Shown here: piece by piece, positions 30,951-39,112 of the stretch
Layout of the letters: every line of letters begins with the position of its first letter
How positions within the stretch are numbered: position 1 is the first letter of the stretch
From: Burkholderia sp. D-99
Lineage (GTDB): Bacteria > Pseudomonadota > Gammaproteobacteria > Burkholderiales > Burkholderiaceae
Assembly (NCBI RefSeq): GCF_011605345.1
Contig: NZ_JAAOXM010000023.1
Location: forward strand, 1 to 39,112
Reading direction: 5' to 3'
DNA: 39,112 nt
The notes under the pieces: model-generated
Told to the model about the DNA's origin: nothing
Databases searched by the model: none
Seen by the model: the letters and a program-made list of their open reading frames with translations, nothing else
Program-made: the position numbers and the translations under genes

Positions 30951-31601
30951 ATGAAACCCGTCGAAGTAACCGTGACCTACGACCTGATCTGCCCGTGGTG
31001 CTGGATCGCGGAGCACCGGCTCGTGGAGGCGATCGAAGCAGCCGGCCTGGCCGGCAGTGTGAACGTGCGGTTCGTGCCGTTCGAGCTGAACCCGACGATG
31101 CCGGCCGGCGGCATCGACCGCAAGGCGTACCGGAGCGCGAAGTTCGGCAGTTGGGCGCGTTCGCTGGCGCTCGATGCGCATGTGGCCGATGCCGGCCGCG
31201 CGGCGGGCCTCGTGTTCGACCATGCGCGGATCGCGCGCACGCCGAACACGCGGCTCGCGCACCGGCTCGTCTGGTTCGCGCAGCAGCGCGGCAGCGCGGT
31301 CGCGCTCGTCGATGCGTTGTTTGCCGCGTATTTCCGCGACGGCCGCGATATCGGCGATGCGGACGTGCTGGTTGAGATCGCGGCTGGCGTCGGCCTGCCG
31401 GGCGACGCGGTGCGTGCGTTCCTCGCATCCGGCGAAGGGCTCGACGCGGTGGTCGAGCTCGAAGCGGACGCGGTGCGTGACGGCATCGCGTCGGTGCCGT
31501 CGACGCGCATCGGCACGACGGTCGTCAGCGGCGCGCAGCCGGCCGACGTGTTTCGCGCCGCGTTGCTCGACGCGCAGCGCTCGCGGGATCAGGTCGCGTG
31601 A
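30951..31601 (+). CDS. DsbA-family (FrnE-like) oxidoreductase
   Basis: A 216-residue cytosolic thioredoxin-fold protein of the DsbA/FrnE/HCCA-isomerase group. The N-terminal strand VTVTYDLICPWCWIAEHRL carries the CPWC redox motif; SVNVRFVPFELNP with a cis-Pro-type loop follows, then a long helical insert and VPSTRIGTTVVSGAQPADVF with the second conserved VPS cis-Pro. FrnE-like proteins catalyse thiol-disulfide exchange or isomerisation. Start: ATG at 30951 with AGGAG six bases upstream; the ATG at 30945 overlaps the ribosome site. No signal peptide. It is divergent from the LysR gene and followed by a strong terminator. Confidence 0.9.
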   Translation: MKPVEVTVTYDLICPWCWIAEHRLVEAIEAAGLAGSVNVRFVPFELNPTMPAGGIDRKAYRSAKFGSWARSLALDAHVADAGRAAGLVFDHARIARTPNTRLAHRLVWFAQQRGSAVALVDALFAAYFRDGRDIGDADVLVEIAAGVGLPGDAVRAFLASGEGLDAVVELEADAVRDGIASVPSTRIGTTVVSGAQPADVFRAALLDAQRSRDQVA

Positions 31602-31606
31602 ATCGG

Positions 31607-31631
31607 GCCGGCGCCGTCGGGCGCCGGCTTT
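31607..31631 (+). terminator. Rho-independent terminator
   Basis: A perfect 9-bp stem (GCCGGCGCC/GGCGCCGGC) with a GTCG loop and TTT follows the DsbA/FrnE-like stop codon by five bases. Confidence 0.85.
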
Positions 31632-31749
31632 CAGAACGATTCATGCCGCGCTCAGGATTATTGCGAAACCGGCCGGTAAGCTCGGTGTCGCACGCCGTGA
31701 CGCGCGGGGTACGCGCGTAGCGGCGGCGCGCGGCCGCTGCCGCTACGCG

Positions 31750-32664
31750 TCAGCGCGTCAGTTCGCGCCGCCAGGCGCCGGGCGGATGGCCGACGATGCG
31801 TGCGAACACGCGGTTCAGGTGGCTCTGGTCCGCGAAGCCGCACACGGCCGCGATTTCCGCGAGCGACATGTCGGTCGTCTCGATCAGTTGCCGCGCGCGG
31901 ATCACGCGCTGTTCGAGCAGCCATTGATGCGGCGTGCGCCCCGTCGTGCGCGAGAACGCCCGGATGAAATAGCCGCGCGACAGATCGCATTCGCTCGCGA
32001 CTTCCTCGATCGACACGCCGAGATCGGCCTTCTCCATCAGCAGCTCTTTCGCGAGCGCCGCCTTCGCCGGCGACAGCAGGCCCTTGCGCTGCAGGTCGCG
32101 CGCACTCGTGTTGCCGTACTGGCGCGCGAGATGCGTGCCGATCGCGAGCCCCATCTGCTCGACGAACAGCGCATTCAGCGCGCCGGGCCCGTCGAGGCTG
32201 TCGGCGACCGCGTGCGCGAGATGGCCCAGCACCATGTCCTGCACGTCGGGCGCACAGGTCAGGCCGCCGATTTCCGTACCGTCGTGCTCGCGGCCGAGGC
32301 TGTCGAGATAGGTGTGCGACAGCTCGACCAGCAGAAAGTCGAACTGGCCGTACAGGTCGGCACGGAAATTCCGGGAAAAGTCGCGAATGTAGATCGAGTT
32401 GTGCTGGAACCGTCGCTCGGAACGGGATTGGCCGGCCCCGCCGTAGATCGTGCGCCGATGCCCGCCGTTGAGCGACACGCCGATCAGGAAGCCGCGATCG
32501 CTGGCCGCCATCTCGATGCGCTCGAACTGTTCGTCGCGCATGCATTTGCGATGGAGCGTGAGGCCGCCGACCGACCGTTCGACATCCTTGGACAGCAGGC
32601 TCGACAGGCAGCCGAGCGTGTCTTTCGGCAGTGCGGCCGGGGGCGCGACGAGGGGATCTGGCAT
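31750..32664 (-). CDS. AraC-family regulator (AraC-binding-like N-terminus)
   Basis: A 304-residue AraC-family regulator. The N-terminal part (about 40-170) resembles the AraC_binding_2 sensor: FERIEMAASDRGFLIGVSLNGGHRR and FLLVELSHTYLDSLG. The C-terminal double helix-turn-helix is about 200-300 (ADLGVSIEEVASECDLSRGYFIRAFSRTTGRTPHQWLLEQRV and MSLAEIAAVCGFADQSHLNRVFARIVGHPPGAWRRE). The ATG at 32664 is preferred over a GTG 30 bases upstream. It is divergent from the STAND regulator gene; the two large regulators share a 396-bp control region. Confidence 0.88.
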   Translation of the reverse strand: MPDPLVAPPAALPKDTLGCLSSLLSKDVERSVGGLTLHRKCMRDEQFERIEMAASDRGFLIGVSLNGGHRRTIYGGAGQSRSERRFQHNSIYIRDFSRNFRADLYGQFDFLLVELSHTYLDSLGREHDGTEIGGLTCAPDVQDMVLGHLAHAVADSLDGPGALNALFVEQMGLAIGTHLARQYGNTSARDLQRKGLLSPAKAALAKELLMEKADLGVSIEEVASECDLSRGYFIRAFSRTTGRTPHQWLLEQRVIRARQLIETTDMSLAEIAAVCGFADQSHLNRVFARIVGHPPGAWRRELTR

Positions 32665-33060
32665 GGCGGAACAATCCTTCGTTGGGGGCGGCACGCGAAC
32701 ATTTTGACGCGAAGTTTATACGGTGTGCCCGACCGGCCCAAGTTAACTTGAACAAATGTCCACTTGCTGACGAAATGCTTGCTATTGGCTTGCCCCGTGC
32801 CGCGCGGGCCTCGACGGGCACGCGAATGCGCCGCTGCGGCCACCATGCGGCCACTATTGCCCTATTTATGATTGCGCGGTGCGCGCCGGTGCGGATAAGG
32901 CCAGCGCATTTTCCTTCAAGATTTTTGTTTATACGGCGTTTACACTCCGCCCACATTTTGAGACTTTGCACCCGCCCGCAGGGCAGGCCGGGTGCGGACT
33001 CCCGCCCCGGTGAACGGCCGTGTTCACATGGCGGTCATCGTGGGGAACCTGGAGGCGGCC
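32665..33060. promoter_or_regulatory. Divergent AraC / STAND regulator promoter region
   Basis: No gene is visible here. It has the palindrome AAGTTAACTT (about 32739-32748), an AT-rich patch with TTTGTTTATACGG and TTTACAC (32923-32945), and a 7-bp hairpin GCACCCG/CGGGTGC (32968-32995) just before the GGAGG ribosome site of the STAND gene. The hairpin could influence translation or termination in the leader. Confidence 0.45.
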
Positions 33061-35946
33061 ATGATCCAGATCGGGACGTTGTCGGTGGATTTCGAGCAGC
33101 GGGACATTCGCCACCACGGCGCGTCGCTGCGCATTGGCGCACGCGCGCTTGACATACTGGAAGTGCTGCATCGCGCCAACGGTTCCATCGTGTCGAAGGA
33201 CGACATCATGGATGCCGTGTGGCCGGGCCTGATCGTCGAGGAAAACCGGCTGCAGGTCCATGTCGCGACGCTGCGCAAGGCGCTGGGCGCGGACCGCGGC
33301 CTGATCAAGACGGTGCCGGGCCGCGGCTACCTGCTGATCGCGAATCCCGCCGTCGCGCACGAAGCCGCGCCGCGCGCGGCCGCGTTACCGGCCGACCCCG
33401 TCGCGGCGGCCCGTCCGGTTCCGCTCGTCGGACGCCAGGCGGAGATCGGGCAGATCGTCGACATGCTCGAACGCGCGCCGGTCGTCACGCTCGTCGGGGC
33501 GGGCGGCATCGGCAAGACGAGCCTGGCCGGCCGCGTCGCCCACGAACTGCGCGAGCGGTCCGGCGAGCGCGTGCTGTTCGTCGCGCTCGCGAGCGCCGCG
33601 ACGCGCGACGACGTACTGCTCGCGATCGCCGCGGAACTCGGGCTCGGCACGGACAGTGTGCCGGGCATCGACCGGATCGCCGAAGCGTTCGCTGCGTCGC
33701 CGGCCCTGATCGTGCTCGACAACGCGGAACACGTCGTCGATCTGGTGGCCGACTTCGTCGATACGCTGACGTCGCGCGCCCCATCGCTGCGCGTGCTCGC
33801 GACGAGCCGCGAACCGCTGCATATCTCGGCCGAAGCCGTGTTTCGCGTGAGCCCGCTGGCGGTGCCGGAAGGGGGTACGCCGGTGGACGAGATCGTGCAT
33901 CATTCGGCCGTCGAACTGTTCCTGGCGCGGATCCGCGCCGCCACGCCCGACTGCGAGGTCGATGCGGCCGGCATCCGGCTGGTCGGCGACATCTGCCGGC
34001 GTCTGGACGGGCTGCCGCTCGCGATCGAACTGGCTGCCGCGCGCGTCGCGACGCTCGGGCTCGAGATCGTCGCCGCGCGTCTGGACGACCGGCTGAACCT
34101 GCTGACCGGCGGGCTGCGCTCGGCGCTGCCGCGCCACCAGACGTTGCGCGCGACGTTCGACTGGAGCTACGTGCTGCTGGATGCGGCCGCGCGCTCGCTG
34201 TTTCGCCGCATGGCGTGCTTCGTCGGCCCGTTCACGTTCGATGCCGCGCGCGAGGTCGCGATGGATCCCGGCATGTCGGCCGCCGAGACGATCGCGGTGC
34301 TCGGCGAACTGGTCGCGAAGTCGTTGGTGACCGTCGAGTTCCATGGCGCGCAGGCGCGCTACCGGTTGACGGAATCGACGCGCGCGTACGCGTTCGAAAA
34401 ACTGCACAACGAAGGCGAATTCGACGTCGTCGCCGAGCGTCATGCGCGCTATGAACGTGAGCAGGGCGAAGCGCGGATGCCGCCGCCGGCCCCGGACCTC
34501 GCGAGCCCGCGTGTCGCCGCGGGCGTGCCGGCGCCGCGCGAGCCCGTCGCGGCCGAGCCGCGGGTGCGGGAAGCGGACGCGCTGGCGCTCGCGTTGCTGG
34601 AGCCGGCGCGGATGCGCGAATGCGCGCAACCGGCGCGGCGGGCGCTCGACGCGATCGAGGCCGGCGACGCCGGCGGCATCGACGCGGCGCGCGAGATGCG
34701 CCTGCGCGCGGCGTACGCGACGGCGCTGCTGCATACCGACGGCGATACGCACGCGGCCGCCGCGATGTGGGACCGGACGCTCGTGCTCGCAGGCCGGATC
34801 GGCGACGAGGCGTTCGACGCGTGCGCGCTGGTCGGGCTGTGGAACACGATGCTGACGCGCTCCGACATCCACGAATCGCTGCGCTACGCGACCCGCTTCG
34901 AGCGCGCGGCCGAGCGGCGCGGCGACCGGCCGCAGCGACTGCTGGCGAACGCGATGGTCGCGACGTCGCTGCATTACTTCGGCGAGCACGCGCAGGCCCG
35001 CGAGCGGCTGGAGGCCGCGACCGCCGAGCTGGCCGTGGCCGGCGAACCGTCCTGCGCGGAAGCCGCGCTCGGGATCGACGTCGCGACGCTCGGCGGCACG
35101 ATGCTGACGCGGCTCGTCTGGATGCAGGGCGATCCGGAATATGCGATGCGGCTGGCCGCGCAGGCGGTCGAATCCGCGCGCCGCACCGGGTCGGGGCCGG
35201 CACTGTGCGTCGTGCTCGGCGCCGCGGCCGTGCCGATCGCGTTGCGCTACGGCGATCACGACGTGATTTCCGACTACCTCGGCACGCTGCGCTCGACGGC
35301 GGAGGCGAACGGGTTCGACATCTGGCTCAGCCACGCGGAAGGCCTCGCGGGACAGTTCGACATGCAGGCCGGGCATCCCGGCGCCGGTCTCGCGCGGCTC
35401 GAGCCCGCGCTGCGGCGCATCGAGGCGAGCGGCTTCCGGCGCCTGCTCGCGCCGCTGGTCGTCGCATACGCGGAAGGGCTGACGCGCACGGGCCGCGCGG
35501 CCGAGGCGTGCGCGAAGCTCGATGCGACGCTCGCGCGCTGTCGCGCGCACGGCGAGCACCTGTTCGTGCCGGAACTGCTGCGCGCGCGCGGGCTCGCGAT
35601 GCTCGAACAGGCCCGCACCGCGGACCCGGATGTCGCGATCGCGTACGAAGCCGACGGGCACCGGCATCTGCTGACTGGAATTCATACCGCGAACGGTCAA
35701 GGGGCCGCGATGTGGGCGCTGCGCGGCACGCTCGATCTCGCCGATCACCTGATCGAGCGCGGGCGGACCGGCCAGGCGTCGTCGCTGGTGGCGAACCTGT
35801 CGGGGCATTTCGATCCGCAATCGCGCGCGTTCGACGTGCGCCGGCTCGCACGCCTGCAGAACTTCGTGCGCCCGGAGCCCGCACCGCCGGCGGGCCGGCC
35901 GCGCATGCGGCACGAGGCGGCGGACGTGATGCAGCAGGTGGCGTAA
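33061..35946 (+). CDS. Winged-helix STAND ATPase regulator
   Basis: A 961-residue signal-integration protein. Residues 1-95 form an OmpR/PhoB-type winged helix (SLRIGARALDILEVL, ENRLQVHVATLRKALG and TVPGRGYLL). An NB-ARC/AAA-like NTPase follows: Walker A GAGGIGKT (146-153), Walker B LIVLD (216-220), the sensor ATSREPL (about 254-260) and the helical GLPLAIELAA motif of STAND proteins (about 319-328). The C-terminal half (about 470-940) is an Ala/Arg-rich helical repeat region in the position of the TPR sensor. The order winged helix-STAND-helical repeats is that of MalT-like/LuxR-STAND activators in another arrangement. GGAGG before ATG 33061 decides the start. Likely targets are the amidohydrolase and HD genes downstream. 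Confidence 0.88.
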   Translation: MIQIGTLSVDFEQRDIRHHGASLRIGARALDILEVLHRANGSIVSKDDIMDAVWPGLIVEENRLQVHVATLRKALGADRGLIKTVPGRGYLLIANPAVAHEAAPRAAALPADPVAAARPVPLVGRQAEIGQIVDMLERAPVVTLVGAGGIGKTSLAGRVAHELRERSGERVLFVALASAATRDDVLLAIAAELGLGTDSVPGIDRIAEAFAASPALIVLDNAEHVVDLVADFVDTLTSRAPSLRVLATSREPLHISAEAVFRVSPLAVPEGGTPVDEIVHHSAVELFLARIRAATPDCEVDAAGIRLVGDICRRLDGLPLAIELAAARVATLGLEIVAARLDDRLNLLTGGLRSALPRHQTLRATFDWSYVLLDAAARSLFRRMACFVGPFTFDAAREVAMDPGMSAAETIAVLGELVAKSLVTVEFHGAQARYRLTESTRAYAFEKLHNEGEFDVVAERHARYEREQGEARMPPPAPDLASPRVAAGVPAPREPVAAEPRVREADALALALLEPARMRECAQPARRALDAIEAGDAGGIDAAREMRLRAAYATALLHTDGDTHAAAAMWDRTLVLAGRIGDEAFDACALVGLWNTMLTRSDIHESLRYATRFERAAERRGDRPQRLLANAMVATSLHYFGEHAQARERLEAATAELAVAGEPSCAEAALGIDVATLGGTMLTRLVWMQGDPEYAMRLAAQAVESARRTGSGPALCVVLGAAAVPIALRYGDHDVISDYLGTLRSTAEANGFDIWLSHAEGLAGQFDMQAGHPGAGLARLEPALRRIEASGFRRLLAPLVVAYAEGLTRTGRAAEACAKLDATLARCRAHGEHLFVPELLRARGLAMLEQARTADPDVAIAYEADGHRHLLTGIHTANGQGAAMWALRGTLDLADHLIERGRTGQASSLVANLSGHFDPQSRAFDVRRLARLQNFVRPEPAPPAGRPRMRHEAADVMQQVA

Positions 35947-36110
35947 CGTCATGCCCGGTTCGCGCAGGACGACACCGCGCCATCGCGCCGCGGCCGGTCG
36001 GTCCGATCGTTCAATGTTCAAGGGGGAGTGGATGGTCCGTGTATCGTCGAACCGGAGGCAGGCGGCGTGCGGCCGCGTGCCGGCTTGCGGCGCAAGCGGA
36101 GGGCCGGACG

Positions 36111-37991
36111 GTGCTTAAGGCGACGGATTCCGCCGCGGCGGCGGACCTCATCGTATGCAACGGCAAGATCGCGACGCAGGACGACCGGCAGTCGTTCGTG
36201 ACCGCGCTCGCCGTGAAGGACGGCCGGATCCTCGCGGCCGGCAGCGGGCACGACGTGATGCGCCATGCGCATGCGGGCACGCAGTGCATCGACCTGAACG
36301 GGCGCACCGTGATCCCGGGGCTGAACGATTCGCACCTGCACATGATTCGCGGAGGCCTGAACTTCAACCTGGAACTGCGCTGGGACGGCGTGCCGACACT
36401 GGCCGACGCGCTCGCGATGCTGCGTCGCCAGGTGCTGCGCACGCCCGCGCCGCACTGGGTGCGCGTGGTCGGCGGCTGGACCGAATTCCAGTTCGCCGAA
36501 AAGCGCGGGCCGACGGCGGCCGAACTCAACGCGATCGCGCCCGACACGCCGGTTTTCATCATGCACCTGGGCGACAGCGCGCTCCTGAACGCGGCCGCGC
36601 TGCGCGCGATCGGCTACGGCCGCGATACGTCGAACCCGCCCGGCGGCGAGATCCAGCGCGATCGCCTCGGCCGGCCGACCGGCATGCTGATCGCGCGCCC
36701 GGACATGGCCGTGCTGCACGAGGCGCTCGAACGGGCCCCGAAGCTCGGCCACGACGACCAGATGAATTCGATGCGGCACTTCATGCGCGAGCTGAACCGG
36801 CTCGGCGTGACGAGCGCGATCGACGCGGGCGGCGATTTCCAGGCCTATCCGGACGACTACGGCGCGATCCTGGCACTCGCGCAGCGCGGCGAAATGACCG
36901 TGCGCGTCGCGTACAGCCTGTTCGTGCAGCATGCGGGACGGGAACTCGACGACTACGCGCGCTGGGTGACGCTCGCGAAGCCCGGCGACGGCGACGCGTT
37001 CCTGCGGATGAACGGCGCCGGCGAACTGCTGGTGTATTCGGCCGCCGATTTCGGCAATTTTCTCGAACCGCGACCCGACCTGCCGGCGGCGCTGGAAGCC
37101 GAACTGGCCGCGGTGGTGCGGCTGCTGGTGCGGCACCGCTGGCCGTTCCGGCTGCATGCGACCTACGACGAATCGATCGGCCGCTTCCTGAACGTGCTCG
37201 AAGCCGTGAACCGCGAGATGCCGTTCGACGGGCTGCGCTGGTTCTTCGATCACTGCGAGACGGTGTCGGATGCGAACATCGCGCGCATCGCCGCGCTCGG
37301 CGGCGGCGTGACGGTCCAGCACCGGATGGCGTTCCAGGGCGAGTACTTCATTGCACGCTACGGCGCGCAAGCCGCGATGCGCACGCCGCCGATCCGCGCG
37401 ATGCTGGCGGCCGGGCTGCCGGTCGGCGCGGGTACCGACGCAACGCGCATCGCGAGCTACAACCCGTTCGTGTCGCTGTACTGGATGGTGTCGGGGCGCA
37501 CGGTCGGCGGCACGGCGCTGTATCCGGAGCGCAACCGGCTCAGCCGGATGGAAGCGCTGCGCTGCTATACGGTCGGCAGCGCGTGGTTCTCCAGCGAGGA
37601 CGACTGCAAGGGCGCGCTGGTGCCCGGCCACTACGCGGATTTCGCGGTGCTGACGGACGACTACTTCACGATCGACGAAGCGCGGATCAAGTCGCTGTCG
37701 TCGGTGCTGACGGTCGTCGGCGGCAGGATCGTGCACGCGGACGACGAGTTCGCGCCGCTCGCGCCGCCGCCGCTGGCGGTCAGCCCCGCGTGGTCGCCGG
37801 TGGCCGAATTCGGCGGCGCCGGCCAGCGTCGTCCGGCCGAGTCGGCATCGCTGCGCGCGGCGGCCGGCGCCGGCACGCAGTCCGGTGCCGCGTGCGGGCT
37901 CGGGCGCGGTATCGTGCAGCGCCTGCATGCGGCCGCGACGGAAACCGTCGAGCAGTGCGAAGCATTGGCTTACCCCGGTTTCGCGTTCTAG
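36111..37991 (+). CDS. YtcJ-like metal-dependent amidohydrolase
   Basis: A 626-residue amidohydrolase_3 (YtcJ/imidazolone-propionase-like) protein. The GTG at 36111 has GGAGGG eight bases upstream; upstream codons look like leader sequence. The N-terminal beta-sandwich DLIVCNGKIATQDD and GRTVIPGLNDSHLHM give the metal-binding HxH of the TIM barrel (SHLHM). The remaining ligands are expected at FRLHATYDES and FFDHCETV, with the catalytic Asp in PVGAGTDATR. The C-terminal beta part has DFAVLTDDYF and LTVVGGRIVHAD. About 90 extra residues at the C-terminus are unusual and rich in Ala/Gly. No signal peptide. It presumably hydrolyses a cyclic amide or N-acyl compound; the substrate is unknown. It follows the STAND regulator by 164 bp. 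Confidence 0.88.
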   Translation: MLKATDSAAAADLIVCNGKIATQDDRQSFVTALAVKDGRILAAGSGHDVMRHAHAGTQCIDLNGRTVIPGLNDSHLHMIRGGLNFNLELRWDGVPTLADALAMLRRQVLRTPAPHWVRVVGGWTEFQFAEKRGPTAAELNAIAPDTPVFIMHLGDSALLNAAALRAIGYGRDTSNPPGGEIQRDRLGRPTGMLIARPDMAVLHEALERAPKLGHDDQMNSMRHFMRELNRLGVTSAIDAGGDFQAYPDDYGAILALAQRGEMTVRVAYSLFVQHAGRELDDYARWVTLAKPGDGDAFLRMNGAGELLVYSAADFGNFLEPRPDLPAALEAELAAVVRLLVRHRWPFRLHATYDESIGRFLNVLEAVNREMPFDGLRWFFDHCETVSDANIARIAALGGGVTVQHRMAFQGEYFIARYGAQAAMRTPPIRAMLAAGLPVGAGTDATRIASYNPFVSLYWMVSGRTVGGTALYPERNRLSRMEALRCYTVGSAWFSSEDDCKGALVPGHYADFAVLTDDYFTIDEARIKSLSSVLTVVGGRIVHADDEFAPLAPPPLAVSPAWSPVAEFGGAGQRRPAESASLRAAAGAGTQSGAACGLGRGIVQRLHAAATETVEQCEALAYPGFAF

Positions 37992-38089
37992 GGCGACGCC
38001 GTACCGGCCGATACGCCGGCTGCGTCGGCGCGTGCCGCGCGAAGCGTGGACAATTTTCCGCCTCCGGTTGGGGGGCAGAAGGAGAAGAG

Positions 38090-38761
38090 ATGAGTTCTGC
38101 GCATACGTGCGCACCGGCCGACGACGAAGTCGCCGGCATCCGCATTCCACGGACGCCGATGGCGATCGAAGCCGCCGAAGCGGCCTGCGCTTCGCTGCCG
38201 CACACGATCACAGAACATGCGAGCCGGGTGTTCGTGCTCGCGTCGCTGGCCGCGCAGCGTGCCGGCGAGACCTGCGATGCCGATGCGCTGTACGTGGCCG
38301 CGATGTACGCGAATATGGGATTGAGCACCGCGTACGGCCGCTCGAGCGCGCGCTACGAGCTCGACAGCGCCGATGCCGCCGATGCGTTCCTGCTGCGCCA
38401 CCAGACGTCGCAGCGCATGCGCGACGACGTGTGGCGTGCGATCGCGCTGCATACGACGCCCGGCGTGGCCGCGCGCGTGTCGCCGCTCGCGCGTGTGCTG
38501 GCGGCCGCCGTCTCGACCGACCTGATGGCCACCGATTTCGACGCGTATTCGGCCGACGAGCGGCGCGCGCTGCTCGCCGCCTACCCGCGCGGCGAAGGCT
38601 TCAGCGACGCGTTCCTCGATGCGGTCGCGCGCGGCGTCGCGCACCGCCCGGCATCGACGTTCGGCACGTGGAGCGCCGATGTGCTCGAACGCGCCGATCC
38701 GGATTTTCACCGGCCGAATTTCTGTGGGCGCGTGCTCGGCGCGCGCTGGAAGGACGCCTGA
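38090..38761 (+). CDS. HD-family protein with the His-Asp motif lost
   Basis: A 223-residue all-helical protein resembling the HD-domain cyanamide hydratase group: ITEHASRVFVLAS (first His, H43), then MYANMGL where the family has LHDLGL, RYELDSADAADAFLLRH, VWRAIALHTTPG (H121) and VSTDLMATD (D144). The two central metal ligands His-Asp are therefore replaced by A74-N75, while the outer ligands persist, so ordinary HD phosphohydrolase or hydratase chemistry is unlikely. AAGGAG five bases before the ATG supports the start. It lies 98 bp after the amidohydrolase gene on the same strand. Function is unknown. Confidence 0.7.
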   Translation: MSSAHTCAPADDEVAGIRIPRTPMAIEAAEAACASLPHTITEHASRVFVLASLAAQRAGETCDADALYVAAMYANMGLSTAYGRSSARYELDSADAADAFLLRHQTSQRMRDDVWRAIALHTTPGVAARVSPLARVLAAAVSTDLMATDFDAYSADERRALLAAYPRGEGFSDAFLDAVARGVAHRPASTFGTWSADVLERADPDFHRPNFCGRVLGARWKDA

Positions 38762-38838
38762 CGGCGTTCGGCTAGATCCGGCGAGGTCCGGCGGCGCGCG
38801 CGGGGCGCGCGGGGCGCGACGCTGCCGGTTCAATGCTC
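38762..38838. other. Short GC-rich link before the octamer arrays
   Basis: No gene is visible. The 77 bases after the HD-family stop are very GC-rich, with repeats of GGCGCGCGGGGCGCG, and lead into the octamer arrays. Confidence 0.35.
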
Positions 38839-38886
38839 AAACGCCCAAACGCCCAAACGCCCAAACGCCCAAACGCCCAAACGCCC
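38839..38886. repeat. 8-bp tandem array AAACGCCC, 6 units
   Basis: Six perfect copies of AAACGCCC directly before the GCCGAAGT array. Together with the following arrays this is an octanucleotide repeat locus. Confidence 0.95.
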
Positions 38887-38890
38887 AAAC

Positions 38891-38994
38891 GCCGAAGTGC
38901 CGAAGTGCCGAAGTGCCGAAGTGCCGAAGTGCCGAAGTGCCGAAGTGCCGAAGTGCCGAAGTGCCGAAGTGCCGAAGTGCCGAAGTGCCGAAGT
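38891..38994. repeat. 8-bp tandem array GCCGAAGT, 13 units
   Basis: Thirteen perfect copies. The reverse strand stays open in several frames only because an 8-bp unit without stops reads as an eight-residue repeat (such as RHFGTSAL) in every frame, so the frames on the minus strand are probably not genes. Confidence 0.95.
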
Positions 38995-39112
38995 GCCCAA
39001 GCGCTCAAGTGCCCAGGTGCCCAAGCACCCAAGCACCCAAACGCCCAAGTGCCGAAGTGCCCAAGCGCTCAAGTGCCCAAGCACCCAAGCACCCAAGCAC
39101 CCAAACGCCCAA
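38995..39112. repeat. Mixed octamers (GCCCAAGC, AAGTGCCC, AAACGCCC)
   Basis: About 118 bases of interleaved octamer variants continuing to the window edge. Higher-order copies occur, for example CAAGCACC repeated two and three times and GTGCCCAAGCGCTC twice, showing block-wise expansion. Confidence 0.85.

Noticed and set aside
33385..36021. Antisense frame of 878 codons over the STAND regulator
   Set aside because: The sense strand has winged-helix, Walker A/B and GLPL motifs; the antisense reading is Arg-rich without a family.
38772..39096. Minus-strand frames of 86 and 88 codons with RHFGTSAL repeats
   Set aside because: They are created by the 8-bp repeats being stop-free in every frame; no ribosome site or domain supports translation.
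38839..39112. CRISPR array at the right edge
   Set aside because: The units are 8 bp with no unique spacers and there are no cas genes.
1..39112. tRNA, rRNA, prophage or integrative element boundaries
   Set aside because: No tRNA-like cloverleaf, rRNA sequence, integrase or phage structural gene was recognised; only a decayed IS3 is present.

Overview
The window is a GC-rich piece of a Gram-negative chromosome. It carries a 16-strand general porin of the OmpC-like type, AraC/LysR/TetR regulators and accessory monooxygenases, a mixture typical of a Burkholderia cepacia-complex replicon. The species assignment is inference from gene style; there is no rRNA or tRNA gene in the window. Both edges of the window are short-period tandem repeats: a 12-bp unit at the left and 8-bp units at the right.

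Left part (1-5050): a minus-strand group with a carboxymuconolactone-decarboxylase/AhpD-like protein, a small winged-helix-like protein and an HPr-like protein that lacks the phospho-accepting His. Then come PhnA/YjdM, a spermidine-synthase-like protein, a ribbon-helix-helix protein, a YoaK (DUF1275) membrane protein, and two overlapping small membrane proteins (the second is DUF2909) ending at a clear terminator. Middle-left (5050-10880) is accessory and decayed: an IS3-family remnant with an amber codon and indels, an AT-rich gap, an AraC/GyrI-like regulator, a 716-residue protein with seven ~50-residue propeller-like repeats plus an unrecognised C-terminal half, and a C-terminal fragment of an MFS transporter.

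Middle (10880-21701): an AraC regulator divergent from a short-chain dehydrogenase; a HipB-HipA toxin-antitoxin pair preceded by four operator-like sites spaced almost exactly 50 bp apart; a divergent gene of unknown function; and a probable organosulfur set (DszC/SfnC-type flavin oxidoreductase, LLM monooxygenase, porin, DUF3088 protein, SsuA-like binding protein). An old 180-bp duplication separates the two convergent monooxygenase genes.

Right part (21702-39112): a small membrane protein; a glycosyltransferase-like protein; an FAD monooxygenase with a truncated alpha/beta hydrolase and a TetR regulator; a second YoaK; a periplasmic two-domain VOC protein translationally coupled to an alginate-export-type porin; a LysR regulator divergent from a DsbA/FrnE-like protein; an AraC regulator divergent from a large winged-helix STAND ATPase regulator; a YtcJ-like amidohydrolase; and an HD-family protein whose central His-Asp pair is replaced by Ala-Asn.

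The items most worth following are the phased hipBA operators, the propeller protein with its promoter inverted repeat, the His-less HPr, the HD-less HD protein and the repeat arrays.
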